From Nocardiopsis sp. FR4 (lineage in GTDB: Bacteria > Actinomycetota > Actinomycetes > Streptosporangiales > Streptosporangiaceae): a DNA stretch of 57,217 bases. The stretch lies in contig NZ_VWVV01000038.1 in NCBI RefSeq assembly GCF_009830945.1, positions 1-57,217 of the forward strand, written 5' to 3'. Positions 42,846 through 50,277 of the stretch are shown in pieces. Made by a program: the position numbers and the translations under genes. A model generated the notes under the pieces. It was not told the origin of the DNA and did not search any database. It worked only from the letters and a program-made list of their open reading frames with translations. Numbering within the stretch: position 1 is the stretch's first letter; the number at the start of each line of letters is the position of its first letter.

Positions 42846-44030
42846 TTAGCCCTCGCTGGTCTCGGCGGCCTCAGCGGTGTTCTTCTTGCGGCGCGCGAAG
42901 TACGCGGCGGCGCCACCGCCAGCGGCGATCGCGGCACCGGCGGCGATCAGGCCGGCGATCGGGCTACCGGTCTGGGCCAGGGCCTCGGTCGGCTTGGCCT
43001 CCGGCTTGGGCAGGTTCTCGGTGGGGCGGCTCGGCGGGTTCTGGGTGTCGCCGCCGTTGTCACCGCCGTTGTCACCGGAGCCGGTCTCCGCGGTGCCGGT
43101 GCTGGCGTAGGTCACGCCCAGCACGTAGCCACCGGTGAAGAACTCGGGAATGTCGACATCCACGAGCAGGGAGGTGTAGGCGTCGTTCCAGTCGTAACCC
43201 TCGGCGTCGTCGCCGTGGACGCCCTCCTCGGAGTAGACCTCGAACTTGGCGTCGAGCTCGTTCACCGCGTAGGAGACGCTGCCGGCCTCGTAGGAGTGCG
43301 AGACCTCACCGCCCCAGCTCTGGCTGGTGGTGACGCTGGCACCGCTGATCGTGGCGTCGAGGACGATCTCGTCGCCGCCGGAGGTCAGCTCGGTGTCCTC
43401 CTCGCTCAGCGTGGTGACCTCGGGGGACTCGGTGGCCTCGGGCTCGCTCCCACCCTCGGCGGGGGTCTCCACGGGAGCCTCGGGGTCGGCGGGGGCCTCG
43501 GACTCGACCTCGTCCTCAGCGGGGGCCTCGGACTCGTCGTCGCCCTCACCCTCGTCGTCGGCGGGGGTCTCGGACTCGACCTCGTCACCCTCGGAGGGCT
43601 CCTCGGTGGGCTCCTCGTCCTCGTCGGAGGGCTCCTCCGACGGCTCCTCGTCGTCCTCGTCGTCGATCTCGTCGAGGATCTCCTCGACGTCGGCGGCGGT
43701 GAGCACCAGGCGGGCGCTGTTGACCGTGGTCGTGGCGGTGGAGCCGCTGGCGGACACCGAGGCCGAGGTGGAGGCGTCGACGCTGAAGTAGCTGTCGATC
43801 GAGAAGGAGCCGCCGTTGGAGTCGGAGGACTCCTCACCCTGCGGGGTGATGTAGGTCGCGGCGGCGCCGTACCCGCCCGCGACGTCGGCGTAGGCCCAGC
43901 CCACGACCTCGGTGTCAGCGGCCGCGGGAAGGGCGCCGGCGATGCTGAGCGCGCCCAGGGCGGCGAAAGCGGCGCCACCCTGCAGAACGCGACGCGCGGT
44001 AACGCGAGTGTTCTTCAAGTCAATCCTCAT
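42846..44030 (-). CDS. Sortase-anchored surface protein with LAQTG motif (paralogue 2)
   Basis: 394 aa. The signal peptide ends ALPAAA-DT. A Ser/Thr-rich beta domain is interrupted by a very acidic linker of about 100 residues (EEPSEEPSDEDEEPTEEP type). The domain then resumes (GASVTTSQSWGGEVSHSYEA) and leads into a Pro-rich neck. The C-terminal LAQTG (351-355), hydrophobic helix and ARRKK form a class E sorting signal. ATG 44030 (MRIDLKNTRVTARR) is used; a ribosome site is weak. It has its own terminator. Acidic wall proteins like this may bind cations; that is inference. Confidence 0.87.
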   Translation of the reverse strand: MRIDLKNTRVTARRVLQGGAAFAALGALSIAGALPAAADTEVVGWAYADVAGGYGAAATYITPQGEESSDSNGGSFSIDSYFSVDASTSASVSASGSTATTTVNSARLVLTAADVEEILDEIDDEDDEEPSEEPSDEDEEPTEEPSEGDEVESETPADDEGEGDDESEAPAEDEVESEAPADPEAPVETPAEGGSEPEATESPEVTTLSEEDTELTSGGDEIVLDATISGASVTTSQSWGGEVSHSYEAGSVSYAVNELDAKFEVYSEEGVHGDDAEGYDWNDAYTSLLVDVDIPEFFTGGYVLGVTYASTGTAETGSGDNGGDNGGDTQNPPSRPTENLPKPEAKPTEALAQTGSPIAGLIAAGAAIAAGGGAAAYFARRKKNTAEAAETSEG

Positions 44031-44475
44031 TCGGATCGCTACAGCCCGAGATCTCGTCGGGCTGTCCTGGATACGCGCACCTCCGCCGACTGCGGGGAAG
44101 TCCGGGGACGCGGAACACGAACCAGGGTCGGATGGGGGACGGCAGCGGCGCGCAGAGGCCCGACTGCCTGTGAAAACGGGGAAGACCCAGTCGCGACCGC
44201 AGAACGGAGCGGTCTTGCGGGACCGAGTCGGAATCACTTCCCATTTCCTGACTAGAACCTTACATCGGACGAAAGGCAAAAGTTACCCATAACGGTAACG
44301 AAGAAATAACAAGAGCCCCTTCTGTCATCCTGGGCAACGACGTCCTTTCGATCCCAAAAATTTTTTCGGATCCTGTAAACCGAACGCCGCATGGAGCGTC
44401 TTCTTAAAGAAGCGCGTCTCACCAGAGGAATATCCGGCGTACGGTCCGGACGGCCGCAGCGGCTAGGTTGTGGGC
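44031..44475. other. Regulatory region between LAxTG paralogue 2 and amidase
   Basis: 445 bp between divergent genes, with an AT-rich core (44,240-44,400) in otherwise GC-rich DNA. It contains GTTACC-CATAAC-GGTAAC (44282-44299), an A5T6 tract at 44356-44366, and the perfect 13-bp palindrome CTTCTT-A-AAGAAG (44400-44412). GTAAC-N6-ATAAC in the same place partly resembles a GlnR box. Promoters for both genes are expected here. Confidence 0.55.
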
Positions 44476-45339
44476 ATGTCCGTCTCCGCACCGGTGGGCC
44501 GCGTCCTCCTCCTCGCCTCGGCCCTCCTCCTCACGGCCTGCTCGGCGCCCTCCGGGGCCTCCCCCTCCGCCGACCCCACGTCGGCGCTCCCGCTCCCCGG
44601 CCCCGAGGACGGCTCCGGGACCTCCCGGCCCCCCGGCGGCGCGGAGTCCGACCGCGACGCCCCCGCGGGCGAGGGCCCCCTCGGTGCCCGGGTGGTGGTG
44701 ATCGACCCCGGCCACAACGGCGGCAACGCCGAGGCCCCCGACCGGATCAACGCCCTGGTCCCCGCGGGTCCCCGCGAGAAGGCCTGTGACACCGTCGGCG
44801 CCGAGACCGCGAGCGGGTACACCGAGCACGAGTTCAACTGGGACCTGTCCCTGCTGGTCAAGGAGAGGCTGGAGGCCGACGGGGCCACCGTCATCCTCAC
44901 CCGCGAGGACGACGAGGGCGTGGGGCCGTGCATCGACGAGCGCGCGGCGATCGGCAACGAGCACCGGGCGGACGCGGCCCTGTCCGTGCACGCCGACGGC
45001 GGCCCGGAGACCGGTCGCGGCTTCCACGTGATCACGCCCGGGGAGGTCAGCGGCTTCACCGAGGACATCGTGGAGCCCTCACGGCTGCTCGCCGAGGACA
45101 TCCGCCGCGAGTACCTCGTGGGCAGCGGCGTCCCCTACGCCGACTACCTCGCCGACGAGGGGCTGGACGAGCGCACCGACCTGGGCGGGCTGAACCTGTC
45201 CACCGTGCCCAAGGTGTTCCTGGAGGCGGGCAACATGCGCAACCCCCAGGACGCCGCCCTCCTGGAGGACCCCGGGTGGCGGGAGCAGGCCGCCGACGCC
45301 ATCGCCCGCGGCGTGGCCGCCTACCTCATGCGCGAATAG
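44476..45339 (+). CDS. N-acetylmuramoyl-L-alanine amidase (Amidase_3), lipoprotein
   Basis: 287 aa. The lipobox LLTAC puts the lipid on Cys22, followed by a Ser/Pro/Gly-rich linker. The catalytic domain has Zn ligands in DPGHNGG, TEHEFNWDL and SVHADG, and the catalytic Glu in VFLEAGNM. It cleaves the bond between MurNAc and the stem peptide outside the membrane. ATG 44476 follows TAGGTT by 6 nt, so it is probably leaderless. An insert with two Cys (EKACDTVG, VGPCIDE) may form a disulfide. Confidence 0.93.
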   Translation: MSVSAPVGRVLLLASALLLTACSAPSGASPSADPTSALPLPGPEDGSGTSRPPGGAESDRDAPAGEGPLGARVVVIDPGHNGGNAEAPDRINALVPAGPREKACDTVGAETASGYTEHEFNWDLSLLVKERLEADGATVILTREDDEGVGPCIDERAAIGNEHRADAALSVHADGGPETGRGFHVITPGEVSGFTEDIVEPSRLLAEDIRREYLVGSGVPYADYLADEGLDERTDLGGLNLSTVPKVFLEAGNMRNPQDAALLEDPGWREQAADAIARGVAAYLMRE

Positions 45340-45418
45340 GAGCCCAGAAACGGCCGTACCCGGCCACACGGCTCCGCGACTATGGCGGGGGCCGCCCTCC
45401 CGTAGGCATAATGCGTCC

Positions 45419-45529
45419 ATGACCTCCCCCGGCTTCGACGTCGTCCTGCGCGGTTATCACCGCGGCCAGGTCGACGGTTTCCTTTCGGAACTAGCCGACG
45501 CGGCCGAAGCACGCGAAACACGCGGATAA
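45419..45529 (+). CDS. DivIVA-motif mini-ORF (36 aa)
   Basis: A 36-codon ORF: MTSPGFDVVLRGYHRGQVDG then FLSELADAAEARETRG. It contains the DivIVA core F-x-x-V-x-R-G-Y-x-x-x-Q-V-D-x-F-L. CATAAT (45408-45413) is 5 nt before the ATG, consistent with a leaderless message. It is either a real micro-DivIVA or the remnant of a longer DivIVA gene cut short. It directly precedes a four-repeat DivIVA protein. Confidence 0.6.
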   Translation: MTSPGFDVVLRGYHRGQVDGFLSELADAAEARETRG

Positions 45530-45566
45530 CCGCCCGGCGAACCTCGTCAACTGCACAATGGGGACC

Positions 45567-46190
45567 ATGCCTCTGACACCGGCGGACATCCGCGAGAAGA
45601 AGTTCCACACGGTGCGTCTGCGCCCGGGCTACAACGAGGAGGACGTGGACGCGCTCCTCGACCGGATCGAGGCGACGCTCGTCGCCCTGGAGGGAGGCCC
45701 GCGTACCGGCCCCCTCATCACCGCTGACGAGGTGCGCAACTCGCGGTTCCGCACCACGAGGCTGAGCCCGGGTTACCGCGAGGAGGAGGTGGACGACTTC
45801 CTGGACCTCGTGGTCGCCGACCTGGCCGGGCGCGGGCTGGGCCGCGCCGGGGGACGGCGGACGCCGCCGCTGCCCGACACGGCCGCTCCGCGCAGGCCGA
45901 CGCACCGCCCCGACCTGACCCCGCGGGACGTCCGCGAGCAGCAGTTCGCCACCACCCGGCTGACCACCGGCTACAACGAGCAGGAGGTCGACGACTTCCT
46001 GGACCGCGCGGAGTTCACCCTGGAGGCGCTCCAGCAGGGTCGCCCGGACCGGGCGACCCTCACCGCCGCCGAGGTGGAACGGGTCCAGTTCTCCACCACC
46101 CGCGCGCGGCCGGGATACGACCCGGCGCAGGTGGACCGGTTCCTCGACGCCCTGGCGGAGGAGCTGCGCCGCTACGAACAGCCCGGCTGA
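45567..46190 (+). CDS. DivIVA domain repeat protein (four repeats)
   Basis: 207 aa made of four copies of the motif (L/I)T-x-x-(D/E)-(I/V)-x-x-x-x-F-x-T-x-R-x-x-x-G-Y-x-x-x-x-V-D-x-(F/L)-L-D, at about residues 3-42, 50-85, 110-147 and 155-195. Full-length DivIVA has one such motif plus long coiled coils; here coils are almost absent. The motif in DivIVA inserts into curved membrane. ATG 45567 is used; CACAAT lies 7 nt upstream, again leaderless-like. It may mark cell poles or septa; that is inference. Confidence 0.85.
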   Translation: MPLTPADIREKKFHTVRLRPGYNEEDVDALLDRIEATLVALEGGPRTGPLITADEVRNSRFRTTRLSPGYREEEVDDFLDLVVADLAGRGLGRAGGRRTPPLPDTAAPRRPTHRPDLTPRDVREQQFATTRLTTGYNEQEVDDFLDRAEFTLEALQQGRPDRATLTAAEVERVQFSTTRARPGYDPAQVDRFLDALAEELRRYEQPG

Positions 46191-46297
46191 GGCAGACACG
46201 CCGACGAGTAACCCTATACGCAGGGCAGCGGAAAGTAATATTCGATCACAGGAAGTAGTCATCCCCCGCTGTTCCGCAGCCCGGAGGGGAGGCAGCC

Positions 46298-47164
46298 ATG
46301 ACCCACGCGACGCCGCCGCGGGGGAGCGCCGTCCACGGCGCGCCCGTCCGCGCCGTGCCGGAACCCCTGAGCGAACTCGACCCCGACGAGGAGGTCGTCC
46401 CCGCGGCCCCGCATCCGTGGGAGGTCCCGCTGCTGACCGTGTGCGTGGCCGTGACCCTGCTGGTGGCCGGAGCCGCTGTCCACGCGCTGTGGTCGCTGGC
46501 CGGGTCCTGGGGCTGGTCGACCGCCCTGGCCCTGGTCCCCGCCGCGTGCTGGAAGACGCGGGGCCTGCTGTACGCCCGGCTTCGGGCCGAGTCGGTGAAG
46601 ATCTCCCCCACCCAGTTCCCCGAGGCGCACCGGCTCGTGGTGTCACTGGCCGCCCGCATGGGGCTGCGCCGCACACCGGAGGCCTACGTGCGGGTGCGGC
46701 CCCGGACGGCGGACGCCGCCGGGCACGGGCTGCGCCGCTACCTGGTCCTGTCGGAGGAGCTGTTCGACTCCGGCGGCAGGATCCGGGACCCGGAGGCGGC
46801 GGCCTTCCTGGTCGCGCACCAGCTGGGCCACGTGGCCGCCGGGCACACCGGCTTCTGGCGTCGGACCGCGACCCTGGGCGCGGAGCTGGTGCCCGGCCTG
46901 GGGTCGGCGCTGTCGCGGACCATGGAGTACACCGCGGACAACCACGCCTACGCGCACGTCCCCGAGGGAGCGCACGCCGCACGGATCCCGGCCGGGGGCG
47001 GGCGCCTGTACACCCGGGTGAACATGGGAGAGATGGCCGACCGCTCCCGCACCGACCGGGGCTGCTCCCTGCTGCTGTACCACCTGCTGGTCCGGCGCCC
47101 GGGCAACACCCGCCGGATGGCCGCCCTGCGCGACCGCACCCGCCGCGGCCGGGTGTTCCTCTGA
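46298..47164 (+). CDS. M48-like membrane protein with altered HQLGH motif
   Basis: 288 aa. Two TM helices (about 45-65 and 70-85) precede a domain that aligns with M48 metalloproteases. The metal motif is HQLGH (174-178) where active enzymes have HExxH, so the catalytic Glu is replaced by Gln. The third ligand region is EYTADNHAY (Glu210, Asp214). Zn may still bind, but proteolysis should be lost. GGAGGGGAGG precedes ATG 46298. It may be a pseudoprotease or chaperone-like partner; its client is unknown. Confidence 0.78.
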   Translation: MTHATPPRGSAVHGAPVRAVPEPLSELDPDEEVVPAAPHPWEVPLLTVCVAVTLLVAGAAVHALWSLAGSWGWSTALALVPAACWKTRGLLYARLRAESVKISPTQFPEAHRLVVSLAARMGLRRTPEAYVRVRPRTADAAGHGLRRYLVLSEELFDSGGRIRDPEAAAFLVAHQLGHVAAGHTGFWRRTATLGAELVPGLGSALSRTMEYTADNHAYAHVPEGAHAARIPAGGGRLYTRVNMGEMADRSRTDRGCSLLLYHLLVRRPGNTRRMAALRDRTRRGRVFL

Positions 47165-47213
47165 GGAACCCTCCGGTGGGTCCCCGGGGGTCGTCCCCCC
47201 GGGGACGCGAGGG

Positions 47214-47474
47214 TCAGTTCCACTGACGGCGCATGGTCCAGCTGTCGGACTCGGTGTCGCGGGTGATGTCGATGATGCTGGGCTCCCCCGCGTCGGACTC
47301 GGCCGAGACTCGGAGCATGTGCACCTGGGTGGCCGGGGCCCCGGGCGCCTCCGGGCGCGCGGGCCAGTCGCCGATCACTCTGCGCACCCGGAACATCCGG
47401 CCGCGCCAGGCGAAGCGCACGGGGTGACCGCCCTCGGTGGAACGGACGTCGATCTGTTCGTTGAGGAGACTCAC
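47214..47474 (-). CDS. Small DUF6504-like protein, SOS-controlled
   Basis: 86 aa: VSLLNEQIDVRSTEGGHPVR, FAWRGRMFRVRRVIGDWPA, ending SWTMRRQWN. It resembles the small actinobacterial DUF6504 family, whose members are often near translesion-polymerase genes; I am only moderately sure of the family. GTG 47474 is preceded at 7 nt by TAGGAT and at 12 bp by a perfect LexA box, so it is probably leaderless and induced by DNA damage. The function is unknown. Confidence 0.75.
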   Translation of the reverse strand: MSLLNEQIDVRSTEGGHPVRFAWRGRMFRVRRVIGDWPARPEAPGAPATQVHMLRVSAESDAGEPSIIDITRDTESDSWTMRRQWN

Positions 47475-47485
47475 TCGAAAATCCT

Positions 47486-47503
47486 ATCGAACACCAGTTC
47501 GAT
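47486..47503. promoter_or_regulatory. LexA (SOS) box
   Basis: ATCGAAC-ACCA-GTTCGAT, perfect 7-bp arms, containing the actinobacterial SOS core CGAAC-N4-GTTCG. It abuts the -10 hexamer of the 47474 gene, so LexA would block the promoter. Confidence 0.85.
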
Positions 47504-47636
47504 CCCGTCAAGTCTGTCCGCGCGGTCCGACCCCGCGTGTCGGCGGTCAACGAACAACCTACGGGTGTGTGAGGCGCCGTGGGGCGGACCCGCGACGGCG
47601 TGTCGGCGCCGCGGGGACCTCGTACGACCGGCGGGG

Positions 47637-48107
47637 TCAGAGGACGAAGTAGGGCTCCGGCCGTTCGTCGCGCGCGCAGGCGATGCGGTCGAGGACGCGC
47701 TGGGGCATCTCCGGCAGGGCGTCCGGGGCGAACCAGCCCACGTCCAGGGTCTCGTCGCCGCTGGCGTCGGGGGCCCCGCCCACCGGGCGGCAGCGGAAGG
47801 CCAGGTCGAGCATCTGCACCCGGTCGCCGTTGGGGTACGTGAAGGGCTCCTGGGCGACCACGCTGGCGAGCCGCTGCACCTCCACCTCCAGGCCGGTCTC
47901 CTCGCGGACCTCCCGGACCACGGCCCGGGCGGGCTGCTCCTCCGGCTCCAGGATGCCGCCGGGCGTGCACCAGCGGCCGTCGTCGGCCCGCCGGTGCAGC
48001 AGGACCTCGCCTTGCCCACCGATCACGACCGCCGTCACGCCCACCAGGGGCAGGAGTCCGTGGCCGACGTGCTGACGCAGCGCGAGGAGGAAGTCAGGAA
48101 CGGGCAT
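47637..48107 (-). CDS. Nudix hydrolase
   Basis: 156 aa. The complete Nudix box G-x5-E-x7-REVREETGL spans residues 51-73. N-terminal MPVPDFLLALRQHVGHG and the tail PEPYFVL match small actinobacterial Nudix proteins. The family splits nucleoside diphosphates linked to other groups; candidates include damaged NTPs. TAGTCT is 7 nt before ATG 48107, so it looks leaderless. It follows the GNAT gene on the same strand at 38 bp. Confidence 0.93.
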   Translation of the reverse strand: MPVPDFLLALRQHVGHGLLPLVGVTAVVIGGQGEVLLHRRADDGRWCTPGGILEPEEQPARAVVREVREETGLEVEVQRLASVVAQEPFTYPNGDRVQMLDLAFRCRPVGGAPDASGDETLDVGWFAPDALPEMPQRVLDRIACARDERPEPYFVL

Positions 48108-48145
48108 GGCACCGAGACTAACGCTCCCCGCGGGCGGACCGGGGC

Positions 48146-48718
48146 TCATCCGGCGCGCAGTGCGGCGTACTCCTCGGCCAGGATCGACATCAGCACCGCG
48201 TCGTGCCACTCCCCGTCCCAGCGCAGGGACTGACGCCACACCCCCTCCCGCACGAACCCGGAGCGGGCGTAGGACCTCTGCGCGCGGGTGTTGAACGCGA
48301 ACACCTCCAGGCCCACCCGGTGCAGCCCGGCCACGGTGAAGGCGTACTCCAGGACCAGGTCGGTGGCCTCGGTGCCGTAGCCCCTGCCCGTGACGGACAG
48401 TTCGTAGAGCGCGATCCGGTAGCCCGCGCTGGCGTTGTCGGGGTCCAGGTCGATCAGGGCGCACTCGCCGACGGCGCCCTCCCCCTCCGCGAAGACCACC
48501 CAGTCGGCCCGGTCGTGGTGGTCCGGGCGCGTGGCGGCCCACCGGCGCAGCTCCTCCTCGGTGAACCGGCGGTGGGTGCCGGTGAGCCTGCGCACCTCGG
48601 CGTCCATGTTGAGCAGGGGTTCGACGAAGTACTCGCCGGTGACGGCGTCGAGCGGTTCGAGGCGGACCCTCGGACCGGACAGTACGGGCTGGTCGCGGAA
48701 GACGTCGGCAGGCACCAT
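48146..48718 (-). CDS. GNAT-family N-acetyltransferase
   Basis: 190 aa, RimJ/RimL-type GNAT. The acetyl-CoA loop is VTGRGYGTEATDLVLEYAF. The SYARSGFVREGVWRQ segment near the end is the usual 'neighbour-of-pocket' helix. It would acetylate an N-terminus or small amine; the substrate is unknown. ATG 48718 (MVPADVFRDQPVLSGPRVRL) is used; the much longer upstream frame is antisense of the ROK gene. It is divergent from the ROK regulator. Confidence 0.92.
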   Translation of the reverse strand: MVPADVFRDQPVLSGPRVRLEPLDAVTGEYFVEPLLNMDAEVRRLTGTHRRFTEEELRRWAATRPDHHDRADWVVFAEGEGAVGECALIDLDPDNASAGYRIALYELSVTGRGYGTEATDLVLEYAFTVAGLHRVGLEVFAFNTRAQRSYARSGFVREGVWRQSLRWDGEWHDAVLMSILAEEYAALRAG

Positions 48719-48949
48719 GTGCCGGATCAGACCAGAGGCGGGGGGAGGGCGCAAGCGCTTTTCGCGCGGGCGCGTCGTTCCGCCGGTGCGGTGCCCTCCC
48801 CGGCACACGCGCGGCCGCCGTGCACGCGGACTCCCCGGTACGATCCGGGCACGGCACCGGACGGGGCCCGGGGACCGCCCCGGGCACGGCCGGGCGGGAA
48901 GCGACCGGCCGGAACACGGCTCGGCGCGCCGCCGAGGAGGGGGAACCAG

Positions 48950-50215
48950 GTGACGGTCGGTTCGGGAACGGTGAACTTCCAGACGGTCCGCGAGACGAAC
49001 CTGGGGGTCGTCCTGCGCACCGTCCGCGAACTGGCCCCCTGCTCGCGGGCGGCGGTCGCCTCGGCCACCGGGCTGAACAAGACCACGGTCTCCAGCCTGG
49101 TCTCCGACCTCATGGCGCGCGGGCTGGTCCGCGAGACGGGCCGCAACGCCCGGCAGCGCGTGGGCCGCCCGGGGGTGCTGCTGGCCCTGGACGACTCCTC
49201 GATCGCGGCGGTCGGGCTGGAGGTCAACGTGGACTACCTGTCGGTGGTCGCCGTGGACCTGCTGCAGCGCGAACTCCTCAGCCGCCACGTCCCCTTCGAC
49301 GCGCGCACGGCCGGGGCCGAGGAGTCGGTCCTGCGCATCGCGCACACGCTGGGCGACGTGCTGGCGGACCCCGCGCTCAGCGGGCGCACCGTGGTGGGCG
49401 TGAGCGTGGCGGTTCCGGCGCTCATCGACGCGCCCTCCGGGGTGGTGACGCACGCCCCCAACCTCGGCTGGCGGGACGTCCCGTTGCGCGAGCGGCTGTC
49501 GGAGCTGCTGGGCGCGGCCGGGGCGGAGGGCGTCCCGGTGCGGGTGGACAACGACGCCAACCTGGGGGCGGTGGCCGAGTACCGGGTGGGCTCGTTCGCG
49601 GGCACGGCCGACCTGGCCTACCTGACCGGTGAGGTGGGCATCGGCGCGGGCCTGCTCGCGGACGGGGAGCCCCTGCGCGGGGCCAGCGGCTTCGCCGGGG
49701 AGGTGGGCCACCTGCCGCTGCTCCCGGACGGGCCGGAGTGCGCGTGCGGGCGGCGGGGCTGTCTGGAGGCGCTGGCCGGGATCGGGGCGATCCTGCGCGA
49801 GGCGGTCCCCGACCGGGTTCCGGACCGTCCGCTGTCGGGCAGCGACATCGCCGCGTTGGTGGAGACGGCGGCGGAGCGCGCCGAGAACGGCGACGCCACG
49901 GCCGTGGGCGCGCTGGAGCGCGCCGGCACCTGGCTGGGCCGGGGGCTGGCCGTCCTCATCAACGTCACCAACCCGGGCCTGGTGGTGCTGGGCGGCTACT
50001 TCGTGCCGATGGGCCCGTGGCTGCTGCCGAACTGCCGGGCGGAGGCGGTGGCGAGCGCGTTCGCGCCCCGGGCGGGGGGCTGCCGGGTGGAGCTGTCGTC
50101 CCTGGGGCTGAGCGCGGCGGCCCGGGGCGGGGCCACCTCGCTCATCCACTCGCTCGACGCCGGGCTGCTGCCCCTGCCCGGGCCCCGGGCGTCCGCCGCC
50201 CCCGATCCGGTCTGA
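48950..50215 (+). CDS. ROK-family transcriptional repressor
   Basis: 421 aa. The N-terminal winged helix (SRAAVASATGLNKTTVSSLV, about 33-52) is followed by a ROK sugar-kinase-like domain with the zinc motif CACGRRGCLE and DNDANLGAVAE. ROK repressors sense a sugar and release DNA. GAGGAGGGGG precedes GTG 48950. It converges on the GH3 gene, whose divergent promoter has two palindromes that are natural targets for it. The inducer is probably an oligosaccharide imported by the ABC system 5 kb on. Confidence 0.93.
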   Translation: MTVGSGTVNFQTVRETNLGVVLRTVRELAPCSRAAVASATGLNKTTVSSLVSDLMARGLVRETGRNARQRVGRPGVLLALDDSSIAAVGLEVNVDYLSVVAVDLLQRELLSRHVPFDARTAGAEESVLRIAHTLGDVLADPALSGRTVVGVSVAVPALIDAPSGVVTHAPNLGWRDVPLRERLSELLGAAGAEGVPVRVDNDANLGAVAEYRVGSFAGTADLAYLTGEVGIGAGLLADGEPLRGASGFAGEVGHLPLLPDGPECACGRRGCLEALAGIGAILREAVPDRVPDRPLSGSDIAALVETAAERAENGDATAVGALERAGTWLGRGLAVLINVTNPGLVVLGGYFVPMGPWLLPNCRAEAVASAFAPRAGGCRVELSSLGLSAAARGGATSLIHSLDAGLLPLPGPRASAAPDPV

Positions 50216-50224
50216 GCCCGCCCG

Positions 50225-50264
50225 GCCCGGGTCCGGCGCGGCGCTCCCGCCGCGCGACCCGGGC
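50225..50264. terminator. Bidirectional terminator between ROK and GH3 genes
   Basis: GCCCGGGTC-(CG)-GCGCGGCG, loop CTCC, then CGCCGCGC-GACCCGGGC: a 17-bp stem with a 2-nt bulge, placed between convergent stops. Confidence 0.75.
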
Positions 50265-50277
50265 TCGGCGGCCCCCG

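Noticed and set aside
41004..44255. 1083-codon plus-strand frame
   Set aside because: Antisense of the two LAxTG genes; low-complexity Gly/Val-rich translation.
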